Of a stretch of 64,000 nt of DNA, positions 23,701 through 34,417 are shown piece after piece. The notes beneath the pieces are model-generated. The model was not told where the DNA came from and searched no databases. It worked only from the letters and a program-made list of their open reading frames with translations. Position 1 is the first letter of the stretch. Each line of letters begins with the position of its first letter. A program made the translations under genes and the position numbers. Source of the stretch: Mycocentrospora acerina (Eukaryota; Ascomycota; Dothideomycetes; Pleosporales); contig JAKUHH010000284.1 of the NCBI GenBank assembly GCA_022701365.1, positions 868,001 through 932,000 of the forward strand. Direction: 5' to 3'.

Positions 23701-26338
23701 GAGTTGGACGTGAATCTTCTGCTTGAATCAGTGTATTCGACGGCGCCTCTTCCAAGATCAGCATAGTGTTTCCGCCAGCTGCACCAAAGTTGTTCACAGC
23801 AGCAATCCGCTTCTTTCCAGGGATCTGTGGCCAAGATGTGTTGGAGAATGGAATATGAACATTCCGTTTTCCAAAGTCTTTAGGAAATCTGGGATTGATC
23901 TGGGTTTTGATACCAATATGCGGTGGAATGGCGTTTTTCTGCAGCATCAACAGAACTTTTATGAGCGCTGTTGTGCCAGCAACAGACTCGCCATGGCCAA
24001 CGTTAGACTTGACGCTTCCAATGTGCAGTTCTTGATCTGATCGACGACGCGGCGAGGTGTTTGGAGCATACACGTCCAAAACACCCTGCATCTCTTCATA
24101 GTCGCCGGCTTGTGTGCCTGTGCCGTGTAGTTCGATATAGGATACGTCTAGTGGGTTGACTCCTGCCTGTCGAAGTACTTGTCGTGAAAGATATGATTGG
24201 TGACCAGCGTGAGGATGAGTGATGGATACAGCATCCGCCGAATGATTAGTGCCAGCAGCGAGAATCACTCCAAGGATGTTATCGTTGTCAGCTTGCGCAT
24301 CCTCCAGTCTTTTGATGACTAGAGATCCTACACCGTCAGCGCGGCAGTAGCCGTCGGCAGTGGCATCCCAGGTTTTGCAAGCGTTATGACCTTTGGTGAG
24401 GAAGTGGCCCCTACCCAAGCCAGCGAATCCATCGGGGTTGGTCAAGATGTTGACGCCGCCTGCTACAGCCATATCGACATCGCCGTTCCACAGTGCCTGG
24501 CAGGCAACCTAGATTAAGATTTTGATCAGTATACATTCTGAAGTCATACATAAAATGTTCGCTCCACGGCCGTTGTCACCTACCTCGATTGCCGCAAGTC
24601 CTGAAGAGCAAGCTGTGTCGACGCTATAGCTGGGTCCAGCAAACTTGAAGAAGTAGTTGATCCGGCCAGGACCAAAAGCACGACATCCGCCTGGAATGTA
24701 ATATGTACCAACTTCTTGACCTTGGTTTACCTCGCGGTAGTCATCGGCCGCTTGGCCGTAGTATGTGCCGATTCGCTGGAGCTTGGTAGATAGCGTCCGG
24801 TTACCGACAAAGCCTGCCTTTTCTAATGCTTCGTATGCTGTGACAAGCGACAGTCGCATTTGTGGATCAACAGCCATTGCCTCTCGAGGTGACATATTGA
24901 AGAAGGCAGCGTCGAATAGTCCAGGTTCATCAATAAAGCATCCGTATTGGGTCATTGTTTTGTTCATGTCCTTGCCGTCCGCATCGTAGTGTGTCTCAAT
25001 GTCGAATCGGTCTGAGGGAATTTGTCGAGAAACGTCGAGGCCGCTTTCAAGAAGTTCCCAAAACTTCTCTGTATCCGTAGCACCTCCCGGAAGCCTACAA
25101 GACATTCCAACGATTGCGAGTTTCGCTTGCGCTGTGCCACGTGGTGTTGTGTCTTTGAGTGCACTTTCTTTGAGTGACGACATGTAGCTGTCAATATGTA
25201 TTTCGACATTATCCTTGCTTTCTCGCAGAGCTTTTTCAAGATCGTGCAGAGGAATTGAATTGCCGAAGGAACTAAGAGTTATCGTTGAAATTGTCTCAGT
25301 CTTTGCAGCACTGACTACATTCGCGATAACATTGTCCCACTGGATTGCCTGTGTTAAAAGTTCCGTAACTACACTCTCAAACAGCCCGACTCCGCTATTC
25401 GCTGTATATGGAATACCAGTACTCGTAGAGTGTAAGGGTAGGAGTGGTCCACTGCTCGCTGGAAGTAACATGTTCAGGCTAGTCGCTCTGTCTTGAACAA
25501 TTGCTTTTGTGTCGCGCGGACCGTAAATATGCGGAGCATGGCAAAGGCCGCTATAAACAGGCAACGCAATGGACGTTGCATCGCGAAACATCTTTGACTT
25601 CTTGAAAAGACCATTTAGCCTCGAAGGTGGGCCACTTACAGTGACAGAGGTGCGACTGATAGCACTGATGAAGATTTTCCCTGTATTAGATGCTGGTGCC
25701 GCGTCGTGAATTGCATCCAGCTCTTTTTGAGCATCACTCGGGTCTACGTTGTGAACAACATATGCCCATGATTTGGGATCCTCGGCTAAATCCCGAGCTT
25801 CAAGATGATGTGAGACCATTTCAACGTGTACTCCCATGCGGAACGCAATAGCGACTGCGTCAACTCCATATGAAGGCAGATCGGTAATCGACGAGGCAAG
25901 TGAGACTGCAGTAGCTGCTAATAACCCAACTCCTAGTGCGGTGAGATGTGGTTCCTGAATGTATTTAGGTGCTTCAGAGTGCTCCTCGGCATGCCTTAGT
26001 TGGTCAGCGGAGCACAAAATATAACACTGACGTTCTGCTTACCTGATGTACAGAGATATTTGAACAAGTATTAATAGTACACCGTCTATTGAACCACATA
26101 GTTGGCCCTCTCGAAGCTCCTTATTTTCTGACCAGGAGCTAAGAGTTTCAAACGGCGGGATTAACTGCTTCAGTCTTGACGGAAGCTTTTCTATCTCATT
26201 TTTGACTGCTTTTGTTGCATCGGACATGAATTGTGCAAGCAAACGATGACGACGATCTTTGCTTTGATTGTGCAATTGTCGGAAAACATCTTGTAAGTCT
26301 TCCTTGGGGAACTCGTTACTGAAGTATATGACCTCCAT
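20728..26338 (-). CDS. Non-reducing polyketide synthase, SAT-KS-AT-PT-ACP
   Basis: Four exons (26338-26043, 25994-24584, 24508-22139, 22074-20728) with introns of 48, 75 and 64 nt; 1807 aa. The SAT domain spans residues about 1-330; its usual catalytic Cys position appears to be Gly120 (ALGVGLL). KS spans about 390-815, with Cys561 in VDTACSS, His697 and His741. AT spans about 925-1230, with Ser1016 in GHSLGEYA. PT spans about 1307-1625, with probable His1349 and Asp1540 in YFIDSVAHLAGF. A Pro/Thr/Ser-rich linker precedes one ACP with Ser1766 (GIDSLMSL). There is no thioesterase domain. This architecture and the sequence style match the atrochrysone carboxylic acid synthases (AptA/MdpG/GedC/ClaG group), which build an octaketide and need a separate metallo-beta-lactamase thioesterase; that enzyme is encoded divergently at 27335. 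The start ATG at 26338 gives the usual MxxxYFSNEFP-type SAT beginning. Confidence 0.93.
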
Positions 26339-27334
26339 GTTGTCACACAACTCCTTAGCGGAGCGGTTACTGAACGGGACGTCGACTGTATTATGTCCTG
26401 AAACTGTGAGATGGTTTAGTGAACGATTGAATAAAGATATGTGTGGCGAACAAGTAGGAAGAGGGTTTTTAAGTATGCAGACTCTACAGAAATTGTGTTG
26501 CGAACCATATGCGGATGTCGGAACATATCAGGATTGGCATTTGACAAGGCTGACCTTGGCTGTTTGGCGCCTACCAAACCTATTTCTCGCGACAACCACA
26601 CAAGTAGTTAGTTCAGTCTGATAACTACAGCCACAGTGATATCATATCGCCGCGAAGCTGGCCGGCCTTTCCAAAAAGGACGATTGGCGATAGCAGTCGC
26701 TCTATTACTGGATGACTGAATACATCTCGATGATCGAGTACATCCTCCCAACCGGGCACGAAGTCAGCAATCTCGCCCATAGTAATACGGCACATTTCAG
26801 GTGTCTCATCACCCCGTGCCGCTTCGGAATAAGATTGGAATGAGATTGTGTATTCATCCAACTTTCCGAAACCCTGGCACACATGGTGCGGAAGACAGAC
26901 TTCTGATTGCAGGATTACATGCTCTCTTGATCTGGACATGAATATTTTCACAGTTTGTCGTTACCAGTAGCCAGGCAGGCGGTTTATGACCGCTAGCAAG
27001 CAGTGGCTCTTGAACTAGTGAGCTACTGTGTTCTATGCACGCCCAAACCCGAAGGCGGCTTCAACCCTGTCGCACGTGTACAGTGACGTGTATATGCACC
27101 GAAAGACCCACAGTGGGGAGTTATCATACTCATTCATGTAAGATTATCTACGTTGTTGGATTTGACGTCAAGATGGCCAAATCTTGTGTATATATATGTG
27201 TGTTCTCAGATCAGGAACTTTCGTAAATCCTCTTCAGAATTTTTTGTCTATATTTTGACTCACACTTTGTACTTAATTTTTTCAAACGAAAAGTCCGAAA
27301 CAAATCATCCCGAAAATAGACTACCATCACCAAC
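26339..27334. promoter_or_regulatory. PKS/thioesterase divergent promoter
   Basis: This 996-bp bidirectional promoter lies between the two genes whose products must act together. It holds one exact AflR-type palindrome TCGATGATCGA (26727-26737, TCG-N5-CGA). It also has two TTCGGAA cores (26823-26829 on plus, 26864-26870 on minus) and a TTTCGGA on minus at 27294-27300, about 35 bp before the thioesterase ATG. A cluster regulator of the Zn2Cys6 class is encoded nearby, so co-regulation is a fair inference. Confidence 0.5.
26625..26951 (-). CDS. Possible small gene in PKS promoter, unknown
   Basis: An open frame of up to 108 codons inside the PKS/thioesterase promoter, on the PKS strand. The longest reading begins at a GTG; the first ATG is at 26939. 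The composition looks protein-like (acidic stretch RGDETPEMCRITMGEIADF, then PVIERLLSPIVLFGK), but I recognise no family, and there is no clear upstream exon. It may be a chance frame, a relic of a lost cluster gene, or part of a spliced small gene. The AflR-type site at 26727-26737 lies within it, which argues that the region is primarily regulatory. Confidence 0.2.
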   Translation of the reverse strand: MKIFMSRSREHVILQSEVCLPHHVCQGFGKLDEYTISFQSYSEAARGDETPEMCRITMGEIADFVPGWEDVLDHRDVFSHPVIERLLSPIVLFGKAGQLRGDMISLWL

Positions 27335-28363
27335 ATGGCGTCAGGACCAAACAATGATGATGACAAGGGCGGATACAGACAGATAAACAAAGCACTCAAC
27401 ATATGTGTATTTGATGACTATCTCAAAGGCCAGACGGCAAACCTCCCACAAATACCCAACGTAGAGCAACTTACACCCAGGGTTCTACGAGTCCTAGGCC
27501 AAAACCCGGGCAAATTCACCTACCAAGGAACCAACACATTTCTCGTCGGCACAGGCCTGTCTCGAATTTTAATCGACATGTCAGGCGGGGAGCCAGCATA
27601 TGCTAAACTAATCGCATCAACACTCGAGTCCCGAGGGCTCAGCATCAAGTACGCGCTCATCACACACTGGCATGGCGATCATTCCGGCGGCGCCCCAGAC
27701 CTCGTGCGAATGTACCCTCATCTCAAAGACCACATCTACAAGAACGACTCCGAGCCCGGGCAGCAGAACATAGTAGACGGGCAGATATTTCGCGTCGAGG
27801 GGGCGACAGTCTCTGCTATACATGCGCCTGGCCATTCAGAAGACCACATGTGCTTTGTACTCGAGGAGGAAAACGCAATGTTTACCGGCGACAACATTCT
27901 AGGCCACGGGACGAGTGCCGTCGAGGATCTGGGCGTATACATGGCTAGTCTGCAGAAGATGATGGAGAGGAATTGTCGGACTGGACATCCCGCTCATGGA
28001 CTTCCGATCGATGACCTGCACGCCAAGATTGAACGCGAACTCGTTGCAAAATTGCGGCGGGAGAAGCAGGTTCTAAGCACATTGGAGCGAATACATGGAC
28101 TGGGCGAGAAGAGACTGAACGTCAAGGATATTGTCACTGGCATGTATGGGGATTCGATTGATGAGACGACTCGGACGATGGCGCTGGAGCCTTTCATCGA
28201 CGAGGTGCTCCGGAAATTGGCGGGAGATGGTAGAGTTGGGTTCGACATTCGCACCGGCCAGAAGAGATGGTATCTGGTGCCGGGCGAACGGCGCGGCACT
28301 AGGACGAGGAATATCAAATCTCCATCGCTCGTACATGTGCAGGCGCTTAAGATTTCGACTTGA
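27335..28363 (+). CDS. Metallo-beta-lactamase thioesterase (atrochrysone carboxyl ACP TE)
   Basis: Single exon, 342 aa. The metal-binding motif HWHGDH is at residues 111-116, followed by further conserved His/Asp positions in HAPGHSEDHMCF and FTGDNILGHG. The FTYQGTNTFLVG segment near residues 61-72 is typical of the fungal LACTB2-like thioesterases (MdpF/GedB/AptB/ClaF type). These hydrolyse the ACP-bound octaketide made by TE-less non-reducing PKSs and release atrochrysone carboxylic acid. Its divergent placement opposite the PKS is the classic arrangement. No signal peptide is seen, so it should act in the cytosol. It is convergent with the regulator gene at 29225. Confidence 0.92.
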   Translation: MASGPNNDDDKGGYRQINKALNICVFDDYLKGQTANLPQIPNVEQLTPRVLRVLGQNPGKFTYQGTNTFLVGTGLSRILIDMSGGEPAYAKLIASTLESRGLSIKYALITHWHGDHSGGAPDLVRMYPHLKDHIYKNDSEPGQQNIVDGQIFRVEGATVSAIHAPGHSEDHMCFVLEEENAMFTGDNILGHGTSAVEDLGVYMASLQKMMERNCRTGHPAHGLPIDDLHAKIERELVAKLRREKQVLSTLERIHGLGEKRLNVKDIVTGMYGDSIDETTRTMALEPFIDEVLRKLAGDGRVGFDIRTGQKRWYLVPGERRGTRTRNIKSPSLVHVQALKIST

Positions 28364-29224
28364 ACAGAGCAGTCTGCTCACTGAGACGGTCTGTCACGGT
28401 TCTACATCGGTTTGCATATCGATGGACAGCTGGCTTACGTTGGAAATAAGTCAATAGCCAGAGTAGCCCTTGCAAGGAGACATGTGCGCAGGGAAATGTC
28501 ACAGGACCAAGAAAATTGTGGATTCAATAGGCGATTGTGCCGAATATGAAGATTTTATTCTCCATTACGCAACGTTGATACAGTTCCAACGAGATTGCAT
28601 TTCAGTATCTGGTCATTCGTCATTTGCCAACTGTTGCCATCGACGCCTTCTTCCTTATTCGCTCAGGACAACTGAGAAGCCGTCTTCTTCTCGTGCTTAT
28701 TAGATCCAAATTTCCTGGAATATTTTATGGAAGCCGCATGAGCCGACACGACCGCCAGAGGCTTGGCCGATAGTTTGTTTGGGATTTTCTATGCCGTCTA
28801 TCTGGGTAGAAGGAAATAATGTGGAGTCCAAATCATGCGGGCCTCCTTGAGGCCGAAGAAGAATATAACAATATATCATACATAAAGATCGACTTTGCAT
28901 AAACCTAGTGGCCTGCCACGTAGGACCGACTGATTGGTAGAAACATGGGGGACATGTGAAATTTGCGTGCAAGAATGATTGATTTCTACCGAAGTAGTGG
29001 TCAGTAAAAGCTGCATGTAGGGGAACCTGCACTAACCTCTGCGAGAATATAGTTTAGGCGTAATATTGAAGTGTGCATCCACGAATTCTAACCGGTGCTA
29101 TGTAGCGCCCGACTAGTAGCAGTGAGGTAACATATGTAAACAACTGCATCAGATGTAGCGCGTGAATATGACAAGCTGGGTTTTCGCGACATCAACGACC
29201 GTGTGAATACGTGAAGCAGTTGTC
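28364..29224. other. Intergenic region, no gene seen
   Basis: This 861-bp stretch separates the 3' ends of the thioesterase gene and the AflR-like gene. It shows no coding pattern and presumably contains both 3' UTRs. Confidence 0.5.
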
Positions 29225-30877
29225 TCAACTGTTCTTTAGCGCACCCCTCACAACGGCTGAAAGGGCACTTAGGCTTCTTCGCACATCGTCTTCCACTAGA
29301 TCAAGCGTGCGAGCTGATAGCGGTACTGTCTCTGTTACGCCAATAGAAGAAGTGAATGACGTGTTACGCATCATTGATTTTTGAGTGCTGCTGTTTTTAC
29401 TTCGAACTGGAACAGACTGAGATTCAAATAGACCTGTAGCTGAGCCTGTATCTGCGCCGTGTGAAGCGAGACCCTTGAGTCTTAGTGACAACTGAGCTAT
29501 GAGCCTCTGGACTAGGTGCAGCTCGCGCAGTACCTGCTGTATTGCTTGTCGAGGAGAAGACTGCGCGTCAGTCCCACGGCCAGACGTAGGTGACAGATCA
29601 CCAATTTCGCCTGAAGAATGTGACTTCTCTATGAAATGACCGGCGTTTTCAGCAGTTGAACTAGGCAATGCCGCAGCGGATGCATATCGTGGCAGGATTT
29701 TCATGGTGATGAGAAGCGATATCATGAGCAAGAATCTGTCGTTACTGCAAGAGGTACATGCGAGTATGGCAAGGGTGGCTTTGATGTCTTCCTTGTTCTT
29801 TGCAAGGATAGTCTCGGTGAAGGAACTTCCAGATGCTGGCATGTTAACGGGCAGCTGGTCATTGGAAAGTGCCTTGAGAAGGTCAAGCGCCCGGGTCATG
29901 CAATCGCAATTCGAGGTGGCGCTGCTTTCCGGTCCGTTGGCTCCTGAAGCGCCTGGCAGATTGAATGTCGACTGTAGGCGGTCGCTGGTAGAGAGTGAGG
30001 GCGAAGCGGTGCTGTTGGACAAGTCGAGGAGGTTCAACGCTGGCGACGACGAGGATGAAGTCGAAGAAGGCGCGAGGGAGCTCAGGGCACTTGGCGCGGG
30101 AAGATGAGGAGGGCCAGGCAGAGCACAGACCTTGGATGGTTCCAAAGTGCTGTTGTAGCCTGTGGCTCCCATGGCAACACCAACACCAACACCAACACCA
30201 ACGCCATGGCCATCTACGCCATCGAACAACAGGTGGGAGTCCATGTTGGCCATGTTGGTGTCCCAGTCCATCAGGTCGGTGTACATGTTGTCGTCGATTG
30301 TCGACAGCACGTCCAGACAGTCGTCCCAGTCAAACTGCACGTTCTGGTCGCCGTTGACGTGCAGGTCGGGGGTTGCATTCAGGAAGCTCGTGTCGGATGC
30401 GCCGCAGGAGGCGCCGAACAACGAGTCGGCTTTTGGCGGCGACGACAGGAAGGCGGCGACGATGTCGGTTGCGGCGCCGGCAGGCTGGGTGGAGGGCTCG
30501 CCTATGCTGCTGTGTCGCCGTGGCGGGCTGGGGAGGCTGCCGCCCGCATCAGCGCCTGCACTGCTGCGCGAGCTCCGGGGAGTCGTTGGGCGTTCGCTGC
30601 CGTGGTCCAAGGTCAGGCGGCGTGCACCGCTCCCGGGGATTCGTCCTGGCCGCTTGCACTGCAGGTAGCGACACACGGTGCCTCTGGCCTCGCACCGTGA
30701 GCACGTCGGCTTCTCCTTGGTGCAGCGAACTTTGGATTTGGCACAGGTCTGACAGCAGTCCCGGAGTTTCAAGCCGCCAGCACGGAAAGGCGGGACGGTT
30801 GTGGGGGCGGCATGGGCGGCCTCTGCCGCGGCGGGGTCCAGGATCGCAGAGGTGTCCTCTCCGCCAGCCGCACTCAT
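29225..30877 (-). CDS. AflR-like Zn2Cys6 transcription factor
   Basis: An ATG at 30877 gives a 550-aa protein in one exon. The frame stays open upstream to a GTG at 31018, but no earlier ATG is present. The zinc cluster occupies residues about 40-70 with Cys at 42, 45, 52, 59, 62 and 69 (C-X2-C-X6-C-X6-C-X2-C-X6-C). It is framed by KLRDCCQTCAKSKVRCTKEK and a basic CKRPGR linker, which is the AflR/MdpE signature. The middle is Ser/Pro/Ala rich with a Val-Gly repeat encoded by a hexanucleotide array at about 30178-30208. The C-terminal half contains CDCMTRALDLLKAL, as in the AflR-specific domain. It should be the nuclear, pathway-specific activator of the cluster, with sites related to TCG-N5-CGA. 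The companion AflS-like protein is encoded 3.5 kb away. Confidence 0.88.
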   Translation of the reverse strand: MSAAGGEDTSAILDPAAAEAAHAAPTTVPPFRAGGLKLRDCCQTCAKSKVRCTKEKPTCSRCEARGTVCRYLQCKRPGRIPGSGARRLTLDHGSERPTTPRSSRSSAGADAGGSLPSPPRRHSSIGEPSTQPAGAATDIVAAFLSSPPKADSLFGASCGASDTSFLNATPDLHVNGDQNVQFDWDDCLDVLSTIDDNMYTDLMDWDTNMANMDSHLLFDGVDGHGVGVGVGVGVAMGATGYNSTLEPSKVCALPGPPHLPAPSALSSLAPSSTSSSSSPALNLLDLSNSTASPSLSTSDRLQSTFNLPGASGANGPESSATSNCDCMTRALDLLKALSNDQLPVNMPASGSSFTETILAKNKEDIKATLAILACTSCSNDRFLLMISLLITMKILPRYASAAALPSSTAENAGHFIEKSHSSGEIGDLSPTSGRGTDAQSSPRQAIQQVLRELHLVQRLIAQLSLRLKGLASHGADTGSATGLFESQSVPVRSKNSSTQKSMMRNTSFTSSIGVTETVPLSARTLDLVEDDVRRSLSALSAVVRGALKNS

Positions 30878-33226
30878 CACGGCCGCTTCTCTCTCGCGCT
30901 GGCGGCCACAACGTCGAGCGACTGCACTCTTTAGTACAAAGCCAGACACGCCCAGCTCGCCGAATTGACCTGACGACAGACGCGGGATAGCGTGGGGTGG
31001 GCGCCTGAGCTCGCTCACCTTCCGCGCCTTAGACGGCCAAGAGCCTTACCCTGCCCTCTCAGCCGTTGGGTGGCGCCTAGGCCTCCACATTAGCCTCTCA
31101 GATCACGGTTAGTCATGGAGAAATGCCACCGGCCTCTTGTACCTAGCCTCATCCTTCCAAGGCCTTGCGCCCATGTTGCATCCGAACTAGCCTGTCATGC
31201 CTTCTTCCCCAGGTAGATATATCGTACGTCAAAACAGGGCATCGCATTCGGTGATACTCGATCAAGCCCACGGCTGACGGCTCGCTTGCTGGTTTTGCTT
31301 ATTTGAACCACCCGTTGCTAGGCACGCGTGGCGCCGCGTGGATACGAACTGCAGCGGGCTCACTGTCCCAATCAATGCGCTGACCGGTTGCAGATGACGA
31401 TACATGTCTTACCCGAGCATCTCATTCTGCTTATGTGGCTGGTCTAACATTGATCAGACTGTTGCTTATCCGAGTGCGAAGCACATGCTCGCTTGCACTT
31501 GCGTCTTAGGAGCTTAGGTCAGATCTATACATTCCGACAGCGCCTCCGAGATACGACAGTACGCCCTATTCGCTGTCATTGCCAACGATCCTGCTATGTA
31601 GGTGTCAGTGGCGTATGCATGGAGCATTTCATGCATGAAGCATTTGCCAGTGTACTCGCCCAACACGCCGGCCTGTTCCACTTCTGCCATAGGCAGCTTA
31701 CTGAACGACACTTTCTTGACAAGCAAGTCTTTGTCTCATCTCGACTGACTAGCACACCTTACTGTCTAGGCCTAATCTTGTCACTTGCGCCCTGGCTGGG
31801 GACTTCGACGAGCATGTGCCACCGACTTACCCCCTTGACGTTACGAGGTAACCATGTCGCTTCAACACGCGTACGTGTTCCTGATATTGCAGATTCAATT
31901 TAGCACTTGAACCCTTCGGCAATTGGGTCAATTCTCCAAATTCCGTAGCAAATCATATTAGGCCGAGCATGTCGCTAAGAAGAAGGCTATTCAAAACACA
32001 TCAACCTTCCGTGACGCTCTTGAGTCAAGCATCATTCTTTGTCTCAGAATTTTTATGGTACCCTTATCTAGGTTCAATATTTTTACAGCTTTGCGGCTAG
32101 CAGTTGTTGAACGGAAAATATCCCTGTTTGTGCTCATGCATGCGCGGAGGTCCCATATCCCCAAGTGCATCCTGCAGTGTGGCGGCCACATCGACTTTGC
32201 ATCCCGGTTGACCAACGCCGTATTGCCGGGACGCTCGTAATGCCAATTGCTTTCTTCCGTTTTTCAAGAAAGCCATATGTACATGCAGTTTTGTGGACCT
32301 TCCACGTGCATGCAGCATGGCTTCGGCGGAAGTCTTTCGCCATCGGGGCTCCACTACCGTTCACTGCCCATGATTGGAATACCATGCATAATGGCACACT
32401 GTGCCTTCGACTGCATTACCATGGTAAGCATCCCGATTTTGCTGACGGCCGGGATACCAAGACAGGGATACGAGATCGAGCTGAGCATGACAGAGGACAG
32501 GGTCGGTTTCTAATTGATCCTGGGTGCTTCGGTAGTTGCACTCGACGATCGGAGACGGTTAGAGACGGGCAGCATTGATTTCGTTGACAAAGGCCGTGGC
32601 GTAAAAGAACCCTTAAAACTTTTAGCACGGAGAAGGAAGAAACGCCGCCTTAGTACCCCGCTGTAACTAGTGCTGCAGTGGTAGGTGCAAGTCACGGTAT
32701 TGATTAAGATTATGGCGTGCGTGCGCATGAGTCCTCGCTTACGTTTGTTCGACAGAAGAAACACTTGGATTCACTTCCGTTGTTACCTTACACGACACGA
32801 GTTGTTGTGATGACATGCAAATTCAAATTTTTTAATAGTTCAAAGATGCTTTAAAAGTAACTTGAAAATGGGTCATAACGCGATAGCAAATTTTTATTTT
32901 GGCCCAAGCCATCTAGCGTTGAAAAACATATTTTAAATACACACGAGCTCCGTGAAAAAATACGTGATGCATTAATCTGATGCCATTCTTGATAGGCTCA
33001 CGAAAAATCAACTCTTGCTATCACCACGCAAAATCACTGAGAGTCATTTCTTTCTCAATTCTTCAACGAAACCCATGGTGCGTCCATGTTTTCCCTAACC
33101 TGACCATCATTCACCCATTCCTCAATCCACCCAATCGTCATCCTATATTAATGTCGTCAGCTGAGTCCAAAAAACAAAACAATAACAATAACAATAACAA
33201 CAACAACAACAGTCTGCCAGAAGAAC
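30878..33226. other. Intergenic region, promoter of the AflR-like gene and spacer
   Basis: This 2.3-kb spacer contains the regulator's promoter at its left end. Several open frames of 60-140 codons occur here, on both strands, without conserved features, codon bias or splice support. Near the right end, at about 33167-33211, is an (AAC/AAT)n simple repeat just past the EthD gene's 3' end. I see no gene. Confidence 0.4.
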
Positions 33227-33607
33227 TCACAGGCTCCTCTTTGTATCCGCAAAATTCTCATGATCCCCAAACAAATGTTTCTTATACCAATCATCCTCCT
33301 TCATCTTCTTGTAGTGCTCCAGGCTCTCAAACACTACCTGGCTAAAACAATCATAGTCAGCGACATTAGACATCTGGCGATCAAATAGATGCGTCATGAG
33401 GTTCCGAGTTTCGAGCGAGTTGTGAATCACGGTCCAGCGCCTAACGCCATATTTGACCATGAGATCTTTCGTTAGCGGAGCGGAGACTTCAATCATATGG
33501 CGACGGTAGGCTTCTTCGCTCATGCCAGGCTTGCGGTAGCCAAGAATTGTGAGACACAGGTATTTGCTTGGAGGAAGGCCTTGATCTTCTTGTGTAGTGG
33601 CTGGCAT
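33227..33607 (-). CDS. EthD-family protein, probable anthraquinone-pathway decarboxylase
   Basis: Single exon, 126 aa. The core LCLTILGYRKPGMSEEAYRR followed by HMIEVSAPLTKDLMVKYGV and the C-terminal YDCFSQVVFESLEHYKKMKEDDWY show the dimeric alpha-beta barrel of the EthD family. Members in emodin-type clusters (for example TpcK and AgnL1) decarboxylate atrochrysone carboxylic acid on the way to emodin anthrone. Size and sequence style fit. No targeting signal is seen. The promoter to the right holds an exact TCG-N5-CGA site at 34038-34048. Confidence 0.8.
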   Translation of the reverse strand: MPATTQEDQGLPPSKYLCLTILGYRKPGMSEEAYRRHMIEVSAPLTKDLMVKYGVRRWTVIHNSLETRNLMTHLFDRQMSNVADYDCFSQVVFESLEHYKKMKEDDWYKKHLFGDHENFADTKRSL

Positions 33608-34417
33608 AATTGCTGTGCTGTCGGAGGTGATGGTAATGTCGTGGTCTTGCTGTTTGTACAGAGCCGGCGCTGTATCAAACAGATGGTATATTACGCTTTT
33701 GGCCCGTATAGATTTTTGGAGTTGACTTTGTTTTTTTGCCTAGCAGGGAACATAGAAAGGCCAAATTAATTAAGCACGTCGGGCCTGGTCTAAGGCTTGT
33801 GAGTACCTGGATAGCGAGCACACGTGAGAATTGCTCCGATGCATTGGGAATCCCCCCGAGACTCTGGACCTCGGAGAACCACCACTTCGCGCTAAAAAAA
33901 TAATGTAACAACGGTCTAAATAGGAACCAGGCGATTTGACTCGATATCAACTGTGCTGTAACATCAATCGCTGTTCTGATTTCGGACCTTCTGTTGTTCT
34001 ATGCCACCAGCGAAAATGCACCATTGATGCAGTCAGCTCGTCCCGCGATGCATGCCGAGAGTACCGCCGTTATAGGTTCAACCACGCCATCTCTGAGCCG
34101 TGTTTTGTATACTTGTTCAGATGCTTGAACGAAGGCGGTTAAGTTTTTATTCGCGACATCTAGTGTAGCAGAACACCTTGTTAGTCTCCCCATGATCACC
34201 ATGTCAAGGTCGTCGTCGTCGTCGTCGCCGTCGTCAACTGAGCTAAACAGATAGTGGCAAAGAGAGAGATGCACCACTGGCAAGTTATTAAACATAGCAC
34301 GGTTTGTCGAAAACATTGTCGGGAAAAGAAGCCGAGGACAGCAGTGCTTGGCTAATGCAATTTACGTAATGCTCTAGTGAATACGCTCTATGTGTCTATA
34401 TCTTATCTCAAACGTTC
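33608..34417. promoter_or_regulatory. EthD gene promoter with AflR-type site
   Basis: This 810-bp region lies upstream of the EthD gene and downstream of the AflS-like gene. It contains TCGTCCCGCGA (34038-34048), an exact TCG-N5-CGA palindrome, and TTTCGGAC (33980-33987). A short GTC/GAC trinucleotide repeat runs at about 34208-34230. An open frame across 33999-34316 covers that repeat and has no recognisable domain. Confidence 0.45.

Noticed and set aside
30104..30700. Long plus-strand ORFs of up to 205 codons antisense to the AflR-like gene
   Set aside because: They mirror GC-rich coding sequence on the minus strand, have repetitive composition and no domain; the minus-strand zinc cluster is unambiguous.
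31493..32578. Plus-strand ORFs of about 136 codons in the AflR-EthD gap
   Set aside because: No recognisable domain, no splice support, His/Arg-rich random-like composition.
33675..34316. Minus-strand ORFs upstream of the EthD gene
   Set aside because: One covers a GTC repeat giving an acidic run, neither has a domain or plausible splice to EthD.
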